Source of the DNA: Macrocystis pyrifera
Lineage: Eukaryota; Sar; Phaeophyceae; Laminariales; Laminariaceae
Assembly (NCBI GenBank): GCA_031763025.1
Contig: JASSKH010000006.1
Location: forward strand, 3,328,958 to 3,392,957
Direction of reading: 5' to 3'
Length of the DNA: 64,000 nucleotides
The translations under genes and the position numbers were made by a program. The notes under the pieces were generated by a model. That model had not been told where the DNA came from. It saw nothing but the letters and a program-made list of their open reading frames with translations, and ran no database searches. Of this stretch, positions 23,787-32,698 are shown piece by piece. Position 1 is the first letter of the stretch. Each line of letters opens with the position of its first letter.

Positions 23787-24037
23787 AGAAACCACAACAG
23801 TAGACCTAGCCTCTAGGCCTATCAATCGGCAGCGAGCAGTGCCGTGCTCTGCTTGTGCACCTATCACGAGAAGCTAGGCGGGGGGGCGGGACGAGTGTGG
23901 CCGTTCTTCTCTTCTCTCTGCCTCTGGGCAACTTCAGCTATTAGTTTCCGTCGGTAGAGCCCATGACTATAAATGATTAAATTCGTCGGTTGTGAACAAA
24001 ACATGCATCTCTCGTGAACGTAGAGATACTCCGCTTT
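23787..24037 (-). repeat. Split direct repeat A2
   Basis: 251 bp matching 31875-32125 from agaaaccacaacag to gatactccgcttt, with apparently one substitution in a G-rich run. It abuts and overlaps B1 by TTT at 24035-24037. A 135 bp unique spacer (23652-23786) separates it from B2. Confidence 0.92.
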
Positions 24038-24269
24038 GTTGTATATCCTTCGAATTGTCATGTTATTATTATTCTCTCCGACGTCGGGGGGGGGGGAGTC
24101 TCCTGGCGTGGTACGAGAGCCGCGGCACCGGCCGCTGACTCTCGTTGCCTTATCGTACTGCCAGTACCCAGGCGTTCCCCCCCCCCCCCCCAGCCGACTG
24201 GCCGGGGCTCTAACAAACGCAGTCTCGGGCGACCGAGACCCCCAATGGTAGAAAACCATTGACATACCC
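24035..24269 (-). repeat. Split direct repeat B1
   Basis: Near-identical to 23416-23651. In element orientation it starts 24 bp after the YR stop codon and runs directly into A2 through a shared TTT. Confidence 0.92.
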
Positions 24270-24292
24270 CCCATACCGCGGTCGCGTCGATA

Positions 24293-24945
24293 CTACGGTG
24301 TTCGGCCCCAGACAGTACCCTGGCCTGGCTGCCTCTGCCCTATGTTATCCGTCTCTGCTAGTTTACGAGATACGATACCCGCGTCCTCTGGGTTATTGCG
24401 GGTGTACGTCTTGGAAGACTCTGGGGACTTCCATCTACCTTCTCTCTGAATCACCCTCTGCGGTACTTCCCCCCCCGCCGCTAGAGTAGTGGTTGCGCCG
24501 ATACGCAATGAGTGGAGGCCGACTTCGCTGGGATCGTCTCCTGCTTCGGCAACCACTTCGCGGAGTGCCCCGAGGGCCTCCGTGTACCCCCACACTCTGA
24601 CCTCATTACCGTACCGATACGACGACAGGGGGGCGCTTTCCGGCAACGTCGGATATCCCGACAGCAACTCCACCATAAGAGCGACGGCACCGCCGCCTGC
24701 TCCTACCCCGGAACGCGCCCCGAAGGCGTCGTCCCGTGTGCGCACGATAACCGATCCTTGCTGAGCCTGGTCGCCTTTATGGCCTCGAAATAGAACCTCG
24801 ATGCTGGTAGCCTGGTGCCACTGCGCCGAGTTCAACCGCCGTCCCCCCGCGAACAACGCTATGTCCCCCCTCGTCAAGCAATGCACGGGGTGTACTACCC
24901 CGGACGAGGAGGCGAATATTTCGTCAGACCTCGCCATGAAAAAAA
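24293..24945 (-). CDS. Tyrosine recombinase, catalytic half (frameshifted part 2)
   Basis: This minus-strand frame encodes the catalytic half of a YR. Arg I lies in MARSDEIF near the start. The C-terminal box HSLRIGATTTLAAGG supplies His and Arg II, GRWKS the Trp/His position, and KTYTRN the nucleophilic Tyr. All five signature positions are therefore present. In DIRS-order elements this enzyme inserts a circular DNA intermediate. The N-terminal half is in the next frame upstream, separated at a T7 run (A7 on plus, 24939-24945). With one T fewer the two frames would read through. The stop lies just before B1. Confidence 0.85.
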
Positions 24946-25400
24946 TAGCCCAACGCTAGCGACAGCCAGAGCACTCGGCCGCCCGAGCCCCACGACAGGG
25001 CCAGGCCCTGTCCTTCCAACAACGTGACCCACGATATAGGGCGCCGAACTCTTTTCGGGGTACCGGCGACAACGTGCGACCGTGACACCCCTTTTAAAGC
25101 GCGTTTGACAAGCGGCGACGACGTGGGCAACTCCATCTGCACATTCACGCGGTGAAAGTGCAACACAGCTGATAATTTACTGGCTATAGTGCCGGCTTGA
25201 TTGCCCTCCGACGCGCACCACGCTACGAACTCAAGTAACGCCTGAATCTTATCGGAATTGGAGGCTGACGTGTCGAAATACGGAGCCTCCCTTATCAACC
25301 CCCGAAAAGCGGTCCAAGACCGGAAACCTGACGTATAAGCTCGGTGAGACGACGGCGCAACCGACTGGCGGATGAGCTGGCTGCCAGCACTCCTGAGCAT
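24924..25400 (-). CDS. Tyrosine recombinase, N-terminal core-binding half (part 1)
   Basis: About 158 residues with the look of the SAM-like core-binding domain of YRs. An alpha-helical stretch (SHRAYTSGFRSWTAF) is followed by LLEFVAWCASEGNQAGTIAS and KRALKGVSRSHV, then the start of the catalytic domain ending at LALGYFF. The frame terminates at 24924 immediately after a T7 run. The continuation is in the frame of 24293-24945. Its start overlaps the end of RNase H in another frame, and how it is translated is not evident. It could be a decayed gene, a homopolymer sequencing error, or a frameshift-expressed product. Confidence 0.8.
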   Translation of the reverse strand: MLRSAGSQLIRQSVAPSSHRAYTSGFRSWTAFRGLIREAPYFDTSASNSDKIQALLEFVAWCASEGNQAGTIASKLSAVLHFHRVNVQMELPTSSPLVKRALKGVSRSHVVAGTPKRVRRPISWVTLLEGQGLALSWGSGGRVLWLSLALGYFFHGEV

Positions 25401-26510
25401 AGCGCGACGCCCGTTGGCCCCAAGACCTTCTCGCGCAGGCGAGCGCGGACGTCGGCGTTAAATTCGACACGCCACCATACGCCGGCCCCGGGAACGGGCC
25501 CCAAAAAAATAACCCCCCATGGCGTCGCCGGAAGCGTCTGACCACAGTGTAAACGCCGGCGGCTGCATGTAACTTCGGCACAGGGGGGCAGAGAGGCGAC
25601 CCGCCACGGAGCCTAGCCCTCCTTCTACCAACATACGCCAGAAGGATACGTCGGCGTGGAACTCAGGGCCCAATTGGATCCGTGAGGACGACGCCGCGCG
25701 CGCGTGCGGTACGTGGAACTTCTCGCTCCACGCGCGCACCGGAGCCAGGCCTACTTGGTTGAGCATGCGTCGAACGAAGTATTTTCCTGGTCGCACGACT
25801 TCGCACAAGTGCAGTAATCGACCGGTCAGAGAGCGGAGCTCGCCCTCGGACGCGAACGCGCGGTCCGAAGGCCACTCGCTCAGCGTGTCGCGGAGTTGCT
25901 CCAGCTTGGCTACGGGAACGGAAATAGTCATTGCCACGGTATCAATTTCCCACCCCAGCACACACAACACGGTGTCCCACTGTGATATCTTTCGAGAAGA
26001 CAGCAGAGGGGGGTCCCGTGAGGATCTCTCCCCGAAAAGCCGAAAATGGTCCGACGCCAAAGATGCGGACGCGCGTCTACAGCGCCGACCGTCGGGCCAC
26101 CATTGTACCTCCACTAGTATCCCGTCATCTACATAATACCGCGCGAAAAATTGGCTACGCCTCCCCCCTCCCTTCCCAACGGGGACCCGGCACCCAGGTG
26201 GCAAGGGGTTCGGCCGGTCGGTTGCCCTCGGCGGGGTGACCGCGACGTGTTGCGTCGCGATACGCCCCTGTTCCATCACCACAGCATCCTCGTACGACGT
26301 GTGGCCATGCGCGTGTTCGAGGGCTGCCGAAAACATACAAAAGAACCCCGGTGAACTGCGCCATCCGAACTGGAGCCGGCGGTCGGTCACAATCCACTCG
26401 CGAAATCTATATCCAAATACGGGCGCCCCTGCCCACTGTACGCTAACCTGACGGAACGCCTCAGTGACATCGATTTTGCTCAACACAATACGCGCGCTCG
26501 GTCCAAACCG
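25295..26510 (-). CDS. Reverse transcriptase-RNase H, N-terminally truncated and frameshifted
   Basis: The frame open from about 26510 to 25458 carries the RT palm motifs: SKIDVTEAFRQV (motif A Asp), LQFGWRSSPGFF (motif B) and YYVDDGILVE (motif C, YVDD). A thumb-like region follows (LGWEID, ELRSLTGRLLHLCEVV), then an RNase H start at FTLWSDASGDAMGGYFF. The RNase H continues in another frame (VWWRVEFNADVRARL, to 25295) after a T7/G4 run (A7 on plus, 25503-25509). The usual RT N-terminal fingers region upstream of motif A is absent. It is replaced by a GGC/AGC-type microsatellite (26505-26610) at the end of the gag-like ORF. It is probably inactive as written. It is in the -1 frame relative to the preceding ORF. 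Confidence 0.8.
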
Positions 26511-27493
26511 CCGCCGCCGCTGCCGCTGCCGCCGCTGCCGCCGCTGCCGGAACCACCGCCGCTACCGCTGCCGCTGCTACTGCCGCCGCTGCCGCCGCCG
26601 CTGCTTCCGTTACTCGCGCCGCCGCCCCCCCGCCCCCCCTTTTCCTTTTCCTTTGGCCCTCTCTTGGCCGGGGGTTCCCCGGATGCCGCGCCGCTGGCTG
26701 CGACGCCGCTGTCGGCCGATCCCCCGCCGGTAGCCGCCTTGCGCTTGTTGCCGCTGCTCGTCTTGCGGGCGGGGCCGACGTGGGTGAACACGCAGGCGTC
26801 ACCGAAGCGACACTTGCCGGTCTTCCCCCATTGCCGGCATTCACCGGCCCCGACCCCGGCCATCATGGCGGAAGTGCGGCGAGGTTGCTGGACTTCGGCG
26901 TTGATCAGACCGCCGAGGGCCACGTATCCGGAAAGGCGGGGCCAACGGGGCCCCGGGATGGCGGGGAAGGACTCCAGCGGCGGGGGGTAGGCCCACGCGT
27001 GGCCGCAGGAGTCGGAGATGCAACGCAGGTCGAGCGCGAAGGTCTCGAGGTTCTTTGCCACCAGAGCCGCCAGCCTGGCCCGGTTTGCCGGGCGGTCGGC
27101 GACCGCAAAGTGCTCCATCACGTGATCGTTGAGGATCGTCGCCCCCGCGCTGAAGGCTCGGGCGAGCGCCTCCAAGCGGGCGCGCGCCACCTGGAGATCC
27201 GCACCCCCTTGTGGGAGTCCGCGGGACGCGATGGTGACGATCGCGTGCCCCAAAATGCTCAGGTGTTGCGCCAGTGGGAGGGTGATGCCGGCCCCGCCGC
27301 GCGGTGTGAAGGCCAGAAAGTTGAGGTCGTCCAGCTCTTCCAGCATGCCATGGACGCCGGCCGATATGTTGACCGAGGCCCCCACGTACCCCTGCACGGC
27401 CGCCCGCTGCATCGATGCCGGGCGGCCGCCGCATAGTATCTGCCACAGTCGAGTCGCGGGGTTGCCCCACGAGGCCACCGCGCGGCTGGTCAT
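26480..27493 (-). CDS. Gag-like protein with CCCH zinc finger
   Basis: 337 codons from ATG 27493. The first 230 residues form an alpha-helical region without a family I recognise. Residues about 226-245 contain C-x8-C-x5-C-x3-H (starting CRQWGKTGKC), a CCCH zinc finger as found in nucleic-acid-binding Gag proteins of DIRS-order and other retroelements. The tail is a basic stretch (KRKAATGG, PAKRGPKEKEKGG) followed by a Gly/Ser microsatellite tail. Its ATG overlaps the stop of the upstream ORF (ATGA) after an A11 run. It ends at TGA 26482-26480, just past where the RT frame begins. Confidence 0.7.
   Translation of the reverse strand: MTSRAVASWGNPATRLWQILCGGRPASMQRAAVQGYVGASVNISAGVHGMLEELDDLNFLAFTPRGGAGITLPLAQHLSILGHAIVTIASRGLPQGGADLQVARARLEALARAFSAGATILNDHVMEHFAVADRPANRARLAALVAKNLETFALDLRCISDSCGHAWAYPPPLESFPAIPGPRWPRLSGYVALGGLINAEVQQPRRTSAMMAGVGAGECRQWGKTGKCRFGDACVFTHVGPARKTSSGNKRKAATGGGSADSGVAASGAASGEPPAKRGPKEKEKGGRGGGGASNGSSGGGSGGSSSGSGSGGGSGSGGSGGSGSGGGGLDRARVLC
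26505..26610. repeat. GCC/GCT trinucleotide microsatellite in retrotransposon
   Basis: Imperfect (GCC/GCT)n on plus, encoding the Gly/Ser tail of the gag-like ORF on minus. It lies exactly at the gag/RT boundary, where the RT N-terminus is missing. Confidence 0.85.
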
Positions 27494-28504
27494 TTTTTTT
27501 TTTCCATCTGTCTGCCCCGAGCGGTAAACGGGTTGCCGGCGCTGCCGTCCCCGTACATATCCGCCCCGACCGCAAGCCCGCCCGGCCCGTCGTTGGCCAC
27601 ATGGCCGAGTGCAGCCGATGGAGCGCCGTTGGCTCCTGTCCCGCCCGGGGCGAAGCCGAGGCCCCGGGCCGAGCCAGCGGCGAGCCCGCCCACTTGTCCG
27701 GAGAATGCGCCGGCGCCTCCGGTGCCGCCCGCATATGCCCCGTAGCCGAGCCCCCCCACCGGACCCACTACGAGCCCGCCCGCCTGGCCGAGGTGGACGC
27801 TGGCGGCTCCGGTACCGGCCAGAGCACCACCGTAGGTCGCCCTTCCAGCTGGGCCCGCGGCGGCCTCGATACCGCTGGAGACGCTCCCGTAGCCCCGCCC
27901 TCCCGGTCCTACGGCGAACTGGCCTCCCTGTCCGAGAGGAGGGCCGGCAGCTCCGGCGCCGCCCAGAATCCCGCCGTAGCCACCCGGGCCTGCTTGTCCG
28001 AGAGGAGCTCCGGCGGCTCCGGCGCCGCCCGGAGTACCGCCGTAGTCCCTCGCTCGCCCCGGGCCTACGGCGAGCCTGCTCTGTGCGGCGTTGAGGGACC
28101 CGCGCAGGCCCGCGCGGCCGCCCGCGGCTCCATCGACGGGTTGGTCGGCGATGCTGGAGTCTGGGGGGAGGACCCCGGCAGCGGGGCTCCCGAAGAGCTG
28201 TCCGGTCGGCGGTCCGAGTAGGGCGGTGCTGGGGGAATGGTCCCGCGGGGCGGCCCTGGCAGCGGAGCTACCGGGCTGCGGTCCGGGCCCGCTGGCGTCG
28301 CCTCCCCTTCCCCCGTGGGCGGAGCGACGCGAGGCCTCAATGGCCTCGTCCGATCGCTGGATGGCCGCCTGGAGCTGGGCGACTTCGTTCGCCACCTCCT
28401 GCTTGAAAGTGGCAAAGTCTGCTATCGACACGGGAGCCTTATCGTCACCGTCGCTACCGGGCGTTCTCCCGGTTCCTCTCTCCGCGGTCGTTCTTGCCGG
28501 GCCC
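27490..28504 (-). CDS. Gag-like N-terminal ORF, Gly/Ala/Pro-rich
   Basis: The frame is open from 28581 to TGA 27492-27490. A strong 3' splice site (pyrimidine-rich ttgtttgtcttcgcag, AG at 28506-28505) suggests the exon really starts at 28504, downstream of the first in-frame Met. A short coiled-coil-like segment (FKQEVANEVAQLQAAIQ) is followed by a Gly/Ala/Pro-rich region with repeated GGxGAAGxPLGQ-type units of roughly 20-30 residues. It ends MEKKK at an A11 run overlapping the next ATG. No enzyme motif is present. Its position before the CCCH ORF suggests a structural Gag component. Confidence 0.6.
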
Positions 28505-29050
28505 CTGCGAAGACAAACAAATTGAGCGCGACAGTACGGCGCAGACGCAAGACAGGGCACGGGTGCGGCGACGACGGACAACGCGGGGGGGGGGGGGGGA
28601 CGGGAACGAATTTTAGATAGAGGCGACGGTGAGCACTATCCATGCACCGGCCTGGACGAGGGTGGGGCTTACTTGTCCCCGTGCTCATGTGCGCTGGCAC
28701 TCCGTTCGTACGCGCCGGCGTTCGCCGCGGTTGTTGACATGCACCGGCATCTTCCTGTCAACGGGTGAGCAACTTGGTACTCCGCATCGCGCATCTCGTC
28801 CCCCAGCCGTTCCCTTGTGGGAATGACTTGGATAGAGGCGGCGGGGGGGGGGGGGGGGGTGGGGGGGGTGAAGCATGCGCCGGCATGCACCCCTCGAACT
28901 CGACTTGTAAGCCGGTGCTCCGGTCCCGGGATGTGGACCGGCGCTTACTCCGCCACTATCGACCGCCTTCTGGTGCGCCGGCACCGCGGTACTGCTACAT
29001 GCGTCGTAGCACATACAGCGTTACGTTGTCTCAACGTGTGTGGTATGCAT
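28505..29050 (-). other. Leader or intron region of YR element with decayed array units
   Basis: Contains a 3' splice-site-like sequence at its left edge and poly-G runs (28586-28599, 28843-28868). It also holds diverged copies of the 140 bp unit (for example gtgcgccggcaccgcggtac near 28972). No coding frame was recognised. Confidence 0.4.
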
Positions 29051-30720
29051 CGGTGGTGAGGGACGGGTCACCGGCCGACGCGGTGGCGCCGGCCACGAGA
29101 CCTGCACCGGCATTTAGTCCTTCACCACCGCCGCTTTTCCTATTTTTTTTTTTTTTTTTTTTACAACGTTGTTGATTTTTTTTGGACATAGTATATATAT
29201 CTGTGGTGAGGGACGGGTCACCGGCCGACGCGGTGGCGCCGGCCCCGAGACCTGCTCCGGCACTTAGTCCTTCACCACCGACCGCTTTCTAGTGCACCGG
29301 CACAGCGCTATTAATATGAACAGTGGAACATGGTATGTATCGGTGGTGAGGGACGGGTCACCGGCCGACGCGGTGGCGCCGGCCCCGAGACCTGCACCGG
29401 CACTTAGTCCTTCACCACCGACCGCTTTCTAGTGCACCGGCACAGCGCTATTAATATGAACAGTGGAACATGGTATGTATCGGTGGTGAGGGACGGGTCA
29501 CCGGCCGACGCGGTGGCGCCGGCCACGAGACCTGCACCGGCACTTAGTCCTTCACCACCGACCGCTTTCCAGTGCACCGGCACAGCGCTATTAATATGAA
29601 CAGTGGAACATGGTATGTATCGGGGGTGAGGGACGGGTCACCGGCCGACGCGGTGGCGCCGGCCCCGAGACCTGCACCGGCACTTAGTCCTTCACCACCG
29701 ACCGCTTTCTAGTGCACCGGCACAGCGCTATTAATATGAACAGTGGAACATGGTATGTATCGGTGGTGAGGGACGGGTCACCGGCCGACGCGGTGGCGCC
29801 GGCCACGAGACCTGCACCGGCACTTAGTCCTTCACCACCGACCGCTTTCTAGTGCACCGGCACAGCGCTATTAATATGAACAGTGGAACATGGTATGTAT
29901 CGGTGGTGAGGGACGGGTCACCGGCCGACGCGGTGGCGCCGGCCACGAGACCTGCACCGGCACTTAGTCCTTCACCACCGACCGCTTTCTAGTGCACCGG
30001 CACAGCGCTATTAATATGAACAGTGGAACATGGTATGTATCGGTGGTGAGGGACGGGTCACCGGCCGACGCGGTGGCGCCGGCCACGAGACCTGCACCGG
30101 CACTTAGTCCTTCACCACCGACCGCTTTCCAGTGCACCGGCACAGCGCTATTAATATGAACAGTGGAACATGGTATGTATCGGGGGTGAGGGACGGGTCA
30201 CCGGCCGACGCGGTGGCGCCGGCCACGAGACCTGCACCGGCACTTAGTCCTTCACCACCGACCGCTTTCTAGTGCACCGGCACAGCGCTATTAATATGAA
30301 CAGTGGAACATGGTATGTATCGGTGGTGAGGGACGGGTCACCGGCCGACGCGGTGGCGCCGGCCACGAGACCTGCACCGGCACTTAGTCCTTCACCACCG
30401 ACCGCTTTCCAGTGCACCGGCACAGCGCTATTAATATGAACAGTGGAACATGGTATGTATCGGTGGTGAGGGACGGGTCACCGGCCGACGCGGTGGCGCC
30501 GGCCACGAGACCTGCACCGGCACTTAGTCCTTCACCACCGACCGCTTTCTAGTGCACCGGCACAGCGCTATTAATATGAACAGTGGAACATGGTATGTAT
30601 CGGTGGTGAGGGACGGGTCACCGGCCGACGCGGTGGCGCCGGCCACGAGACCTGCACCGGCACTTGTTCCTTCACCACCGACCAGTTTTTTTTTTTTTTT
30701 TTTTTTTTTTTTTGCCCACC
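29051..30720. repeat. 140 bp GC-rich tandem array, about 12 units
   Basis: Eleven units start every 140 bp from 29201 to 30601 (anchor ggtgagggacgggtcacc), and a first unit at 29051 is offset by 150 bp. Units are almost identical apart from a few recurring single-base variants. Each can fold, because cggtggtga near its start pairs with tcaccaccg about 70 bp later, around a very GC-rich loop. The outermost units carry poly-T runs (29141-29162 and about 30686-30713). Diverged units extend to about 31270. It lies between the 5' ORF and gag of the YR element. Confidence 0.95.
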
Positions 30721-31221
30721 GTTGTTGATACGGACAGTGGCACATAGTGTCTCACTACTAGTATGGTCTACTCGTAGTAAGGTCCTGCGCGTCTTGACGC
30801 GTACGATAACGTCGATAGCGCTTAGTGCACCGGCACAGCGTTGTTGATATGACCAGTAGAACGTACTAGTATGGTCTGTTCGTGGTGAGTTCCCGCACAT
30901 CGTGACGCCCTGTGTCTCGCGAGTTGTATTCTCAGTGACACCGGCCCCAAGTCCCCCCCCGCCATCGACCGCCTTGTATTAGAAGTGCACTGGCACATGC
31001 GAGTATGGTATATATCGTTATGCATAGTATGATATATCGCTTCTAGGTGCGCCGGCACCGCGTCGTTGGAGCTTACAGCAGTGCCTACAGCAGTCCACGT
31101 GTGTCGCTATGTGTATGGTATGTATCGTTAGTGGCCCCGGCCACAATTCCTTAGCCATCGACCCTGTAGTTGGGGCATACAGCAGAACAAGTATGTCTCG
31201 CGATTTGTATTGTACGTATCG

Positions 31222-31842
31222 TTAGTGGCGCCGGCCACAATTCCTTGGCCATCGATCCTGTATATAGTTGGAGCATACAGCAGTACATATGTGTCTCGCA
31301 ACGTGTATGACACAGCATTGTGTTACGTACAACAGTCCGTTGTGGCTCGCGATGTATACCGGTGAATGCGAGAATGTGTCTTCCTGGGTACGGGGTCTGC
31401 GAGAAAGGCAAAGGAACCAACCTGGCCTATACTCGTACACCACATATGCCCTCCGCTCCGGCGTCAACGGTGTTCCCATATTAATGCCCAGTACTCTAGG
31501 TCCGGGTATGTCTTTCTTTCCTAGGTATACCGCAGTATAGCCTTTCGTATAGCGTATTCGCGGGTTGGGAAAGGACGTGAGCTGCCTTCTACCCGTGCCA
31601 GCTATAATAACTTCGTGCATGTACGACGACCACAACACGTGGGAATCACGGCTGGCCGCCCCGAGCGAGCGAGTTAACGATGCTTGCTTGCGGGCGTGTA
31701 TCATTGTGTACCGGAGTCGACCGCCCCACGCCCCATTGTGATCGAGTTCGGGGTCTAGACCCGCGAACGCCCGGGACCCCCGCTCGTTCGCCACATACCG
31801 GGAAAGCGCTCGTTGCCCCTGCTCTTCCTCCTCCCGCTGCAT
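31222..31842 (-). CDS. Unrecognised 5' ORF of YR element
   Basis: 206 codons from ATG 31842, 32 bp inside the A1 repeat boundary, with an in-frame TAG 33 bp upstream. The first 150 residues have ordinary globular composition (MQREEEEQGQRALSRY, SHVLWSSYMHEVIIAGTGRR, YTAVYLGKKDIPGPRVLG). The last part overlaps diverged array units and looks non-coding, so the true 3' end may be a splice donor. I recognise no family. It could be a first exon spliced to the gag-like exon at 28504, an accessory gene, or captured host sequence. Confidence 0.4.
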   Translation of the reverse strand: MQREEEEQGQRALSRYVANERGSRAFAGLDPELDHNGAWGGRLRYTMIHARKQASLTRSLGAASRDSHVLWSSYMHEVIIAGTGRRQLTSFPNPRIRYTKGYTAVYLGKKDIPGPRVLGINMGTPLTPERRAYVVYEYRPGWFLCLSRRPRTQEDTFSHSPVYIASHNGLLYVTQCCVIHVARHICTAVCSNYIQDRWPRNCGRRH

Positions 31843-31874
31843 GCTGTAGCCCGCCGACCTCCGCAGTTGCTGCT

Positions 31875-32125
31875 AGAAACCACAACAGTAGACCTAGCCT
31901 CTAGGCCTATCAATCGGCAGCGAGCAGTGCCGTGCTCTGCTTGTGCACCTATCACGAGAAGCTAGGCGGGGGCGCGGGACGAGTGTGGCCGTTCTTCTCT
32001 TCTCTCTGCCTCTGGGCAACTTCAGCTATTAGTTTCCGTCGGTAGAGCCCATGACTATAAATGATTAAATTCGTCGGTTGTGAACAAAACATGCATCTCT
32101 CGTGAACGTAGAGATACTCCGCTTT
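31875..32125 (-). repeat. Split direct repeat A1 (5' end of YR element)
   Basis: Matches A2 (23787-24037) over 251 bp with one apparent change. It ends at cgcttt, which abuts the right half of the disrupted MITE (ttgtgtgtaccatagg). Confidence 0.92.
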
Positions 32126-32167
32126 TTGTGTGTACCATAGGTCCTATTATCTATGGACCCCCGTAAA
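32126..32167. mobile_element. Right half of the MITE split by the YR retrotransposon
   Basis: ttgtgtgtaccataggtcc through ctatggacccccgtaa matches the right half of intact family members such as 44774-44882. It pairs with the left half at 23353-23415. Confidence 0.85.
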
Positions 32168-32315
32168 AGTATAATAATATTGTAGGGCGGGGCAAGGGTT
32201 GCCCCGCTGTTCCCTAGGGTTTTACCATAAAACAAAAGGTTGGCCGACGGTACGACAATTCTCTCGCGACGTCGATATTTGCCACGCAGAATATTACTTG
32301 TTTGCAGATGCTGAT
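32168..32315. repeat. Dispersed repeat shared with 11738-11872
   Basis: gggcaagggttgcc through ttacttgtttgcagatgctg matches the block at 11738-11872. In both places it sits just to the right of a MITE end, so the pair may have travelled or duplicated together. Confidence 0.6.
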
Positions 32316-32698
32316 GTTGCCGCTATTTCGAAGCAAACACATAAACAAAACGCCACAGTCGAGCATCGCGCAGATTGCGATGACCTCGACGTGTCGCGAA
32401 CACACCCACACCAAATAAAACGCTGCCGTGAAGTCAAAGATGACAAAAGGCATACAAGTAGACTTTTCGCCGATGATCGTCACGTACATGCACCCCGTAA
32501 ACAACACTCTGTCGACCGAACAGTTAATATAAATGTAGCCGCGCAGAACTCGAAAGGCTGGACGCGCCGTCCAACATTTCTACAAAATTCGTTCTAGCAA
32601 AAAGAGGGAAACAAGAAGGCAGGCAGTCCTAATCGAGAAGCAATATCACATCAAAAATCAAAACGTTTCAACACACATGTGAAGAACACGGGAGACGC

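Larger units (their letters stand above)
23416..32125 (-). mobile_element. YR retrotransposon with split direct repeats (Ngaro/PAT-like)
   Basis: The element reads right to left. The order is A1 (31875-32125), 5' ORF (31842-31222), 140 bp array (about 29051-30720), gag-like ORFs (28581-26480), RT-RNase H (about 26510-25295), YR (25400-24293), B1 (24269-24035), A2 (24037-23787), a 135 bp spacer, B2 (23651-23416). A1-ORFs-B1-A2-B2 is the terminal plan known for Ngaro and PAT groups of the DIRS order. There is no room between RNase H and YR for a DIRS-type methyltransferase, which favours a Ngaro-like type. No target-site duplication is seen; TTT lies at both ends and at the B1-A2 joint. Frame breaks suggest it is not autonomous as assembled. 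Confidence 0.85.

Noticed and set aside
26780..28221. Long plus-strand frames opposite the gag-like ORFs
   Set aside because: They are antisense shadows in high-GC DNA; the minus strand has the CCCH finger, splice acceptor and element context.
29201..30740. Regular repeats that might be read as a CRISPR array
   Set aside because: The units are contiguous 140 bp copies with no unique spacers, and the context is a eukaryotic retrotransposon.
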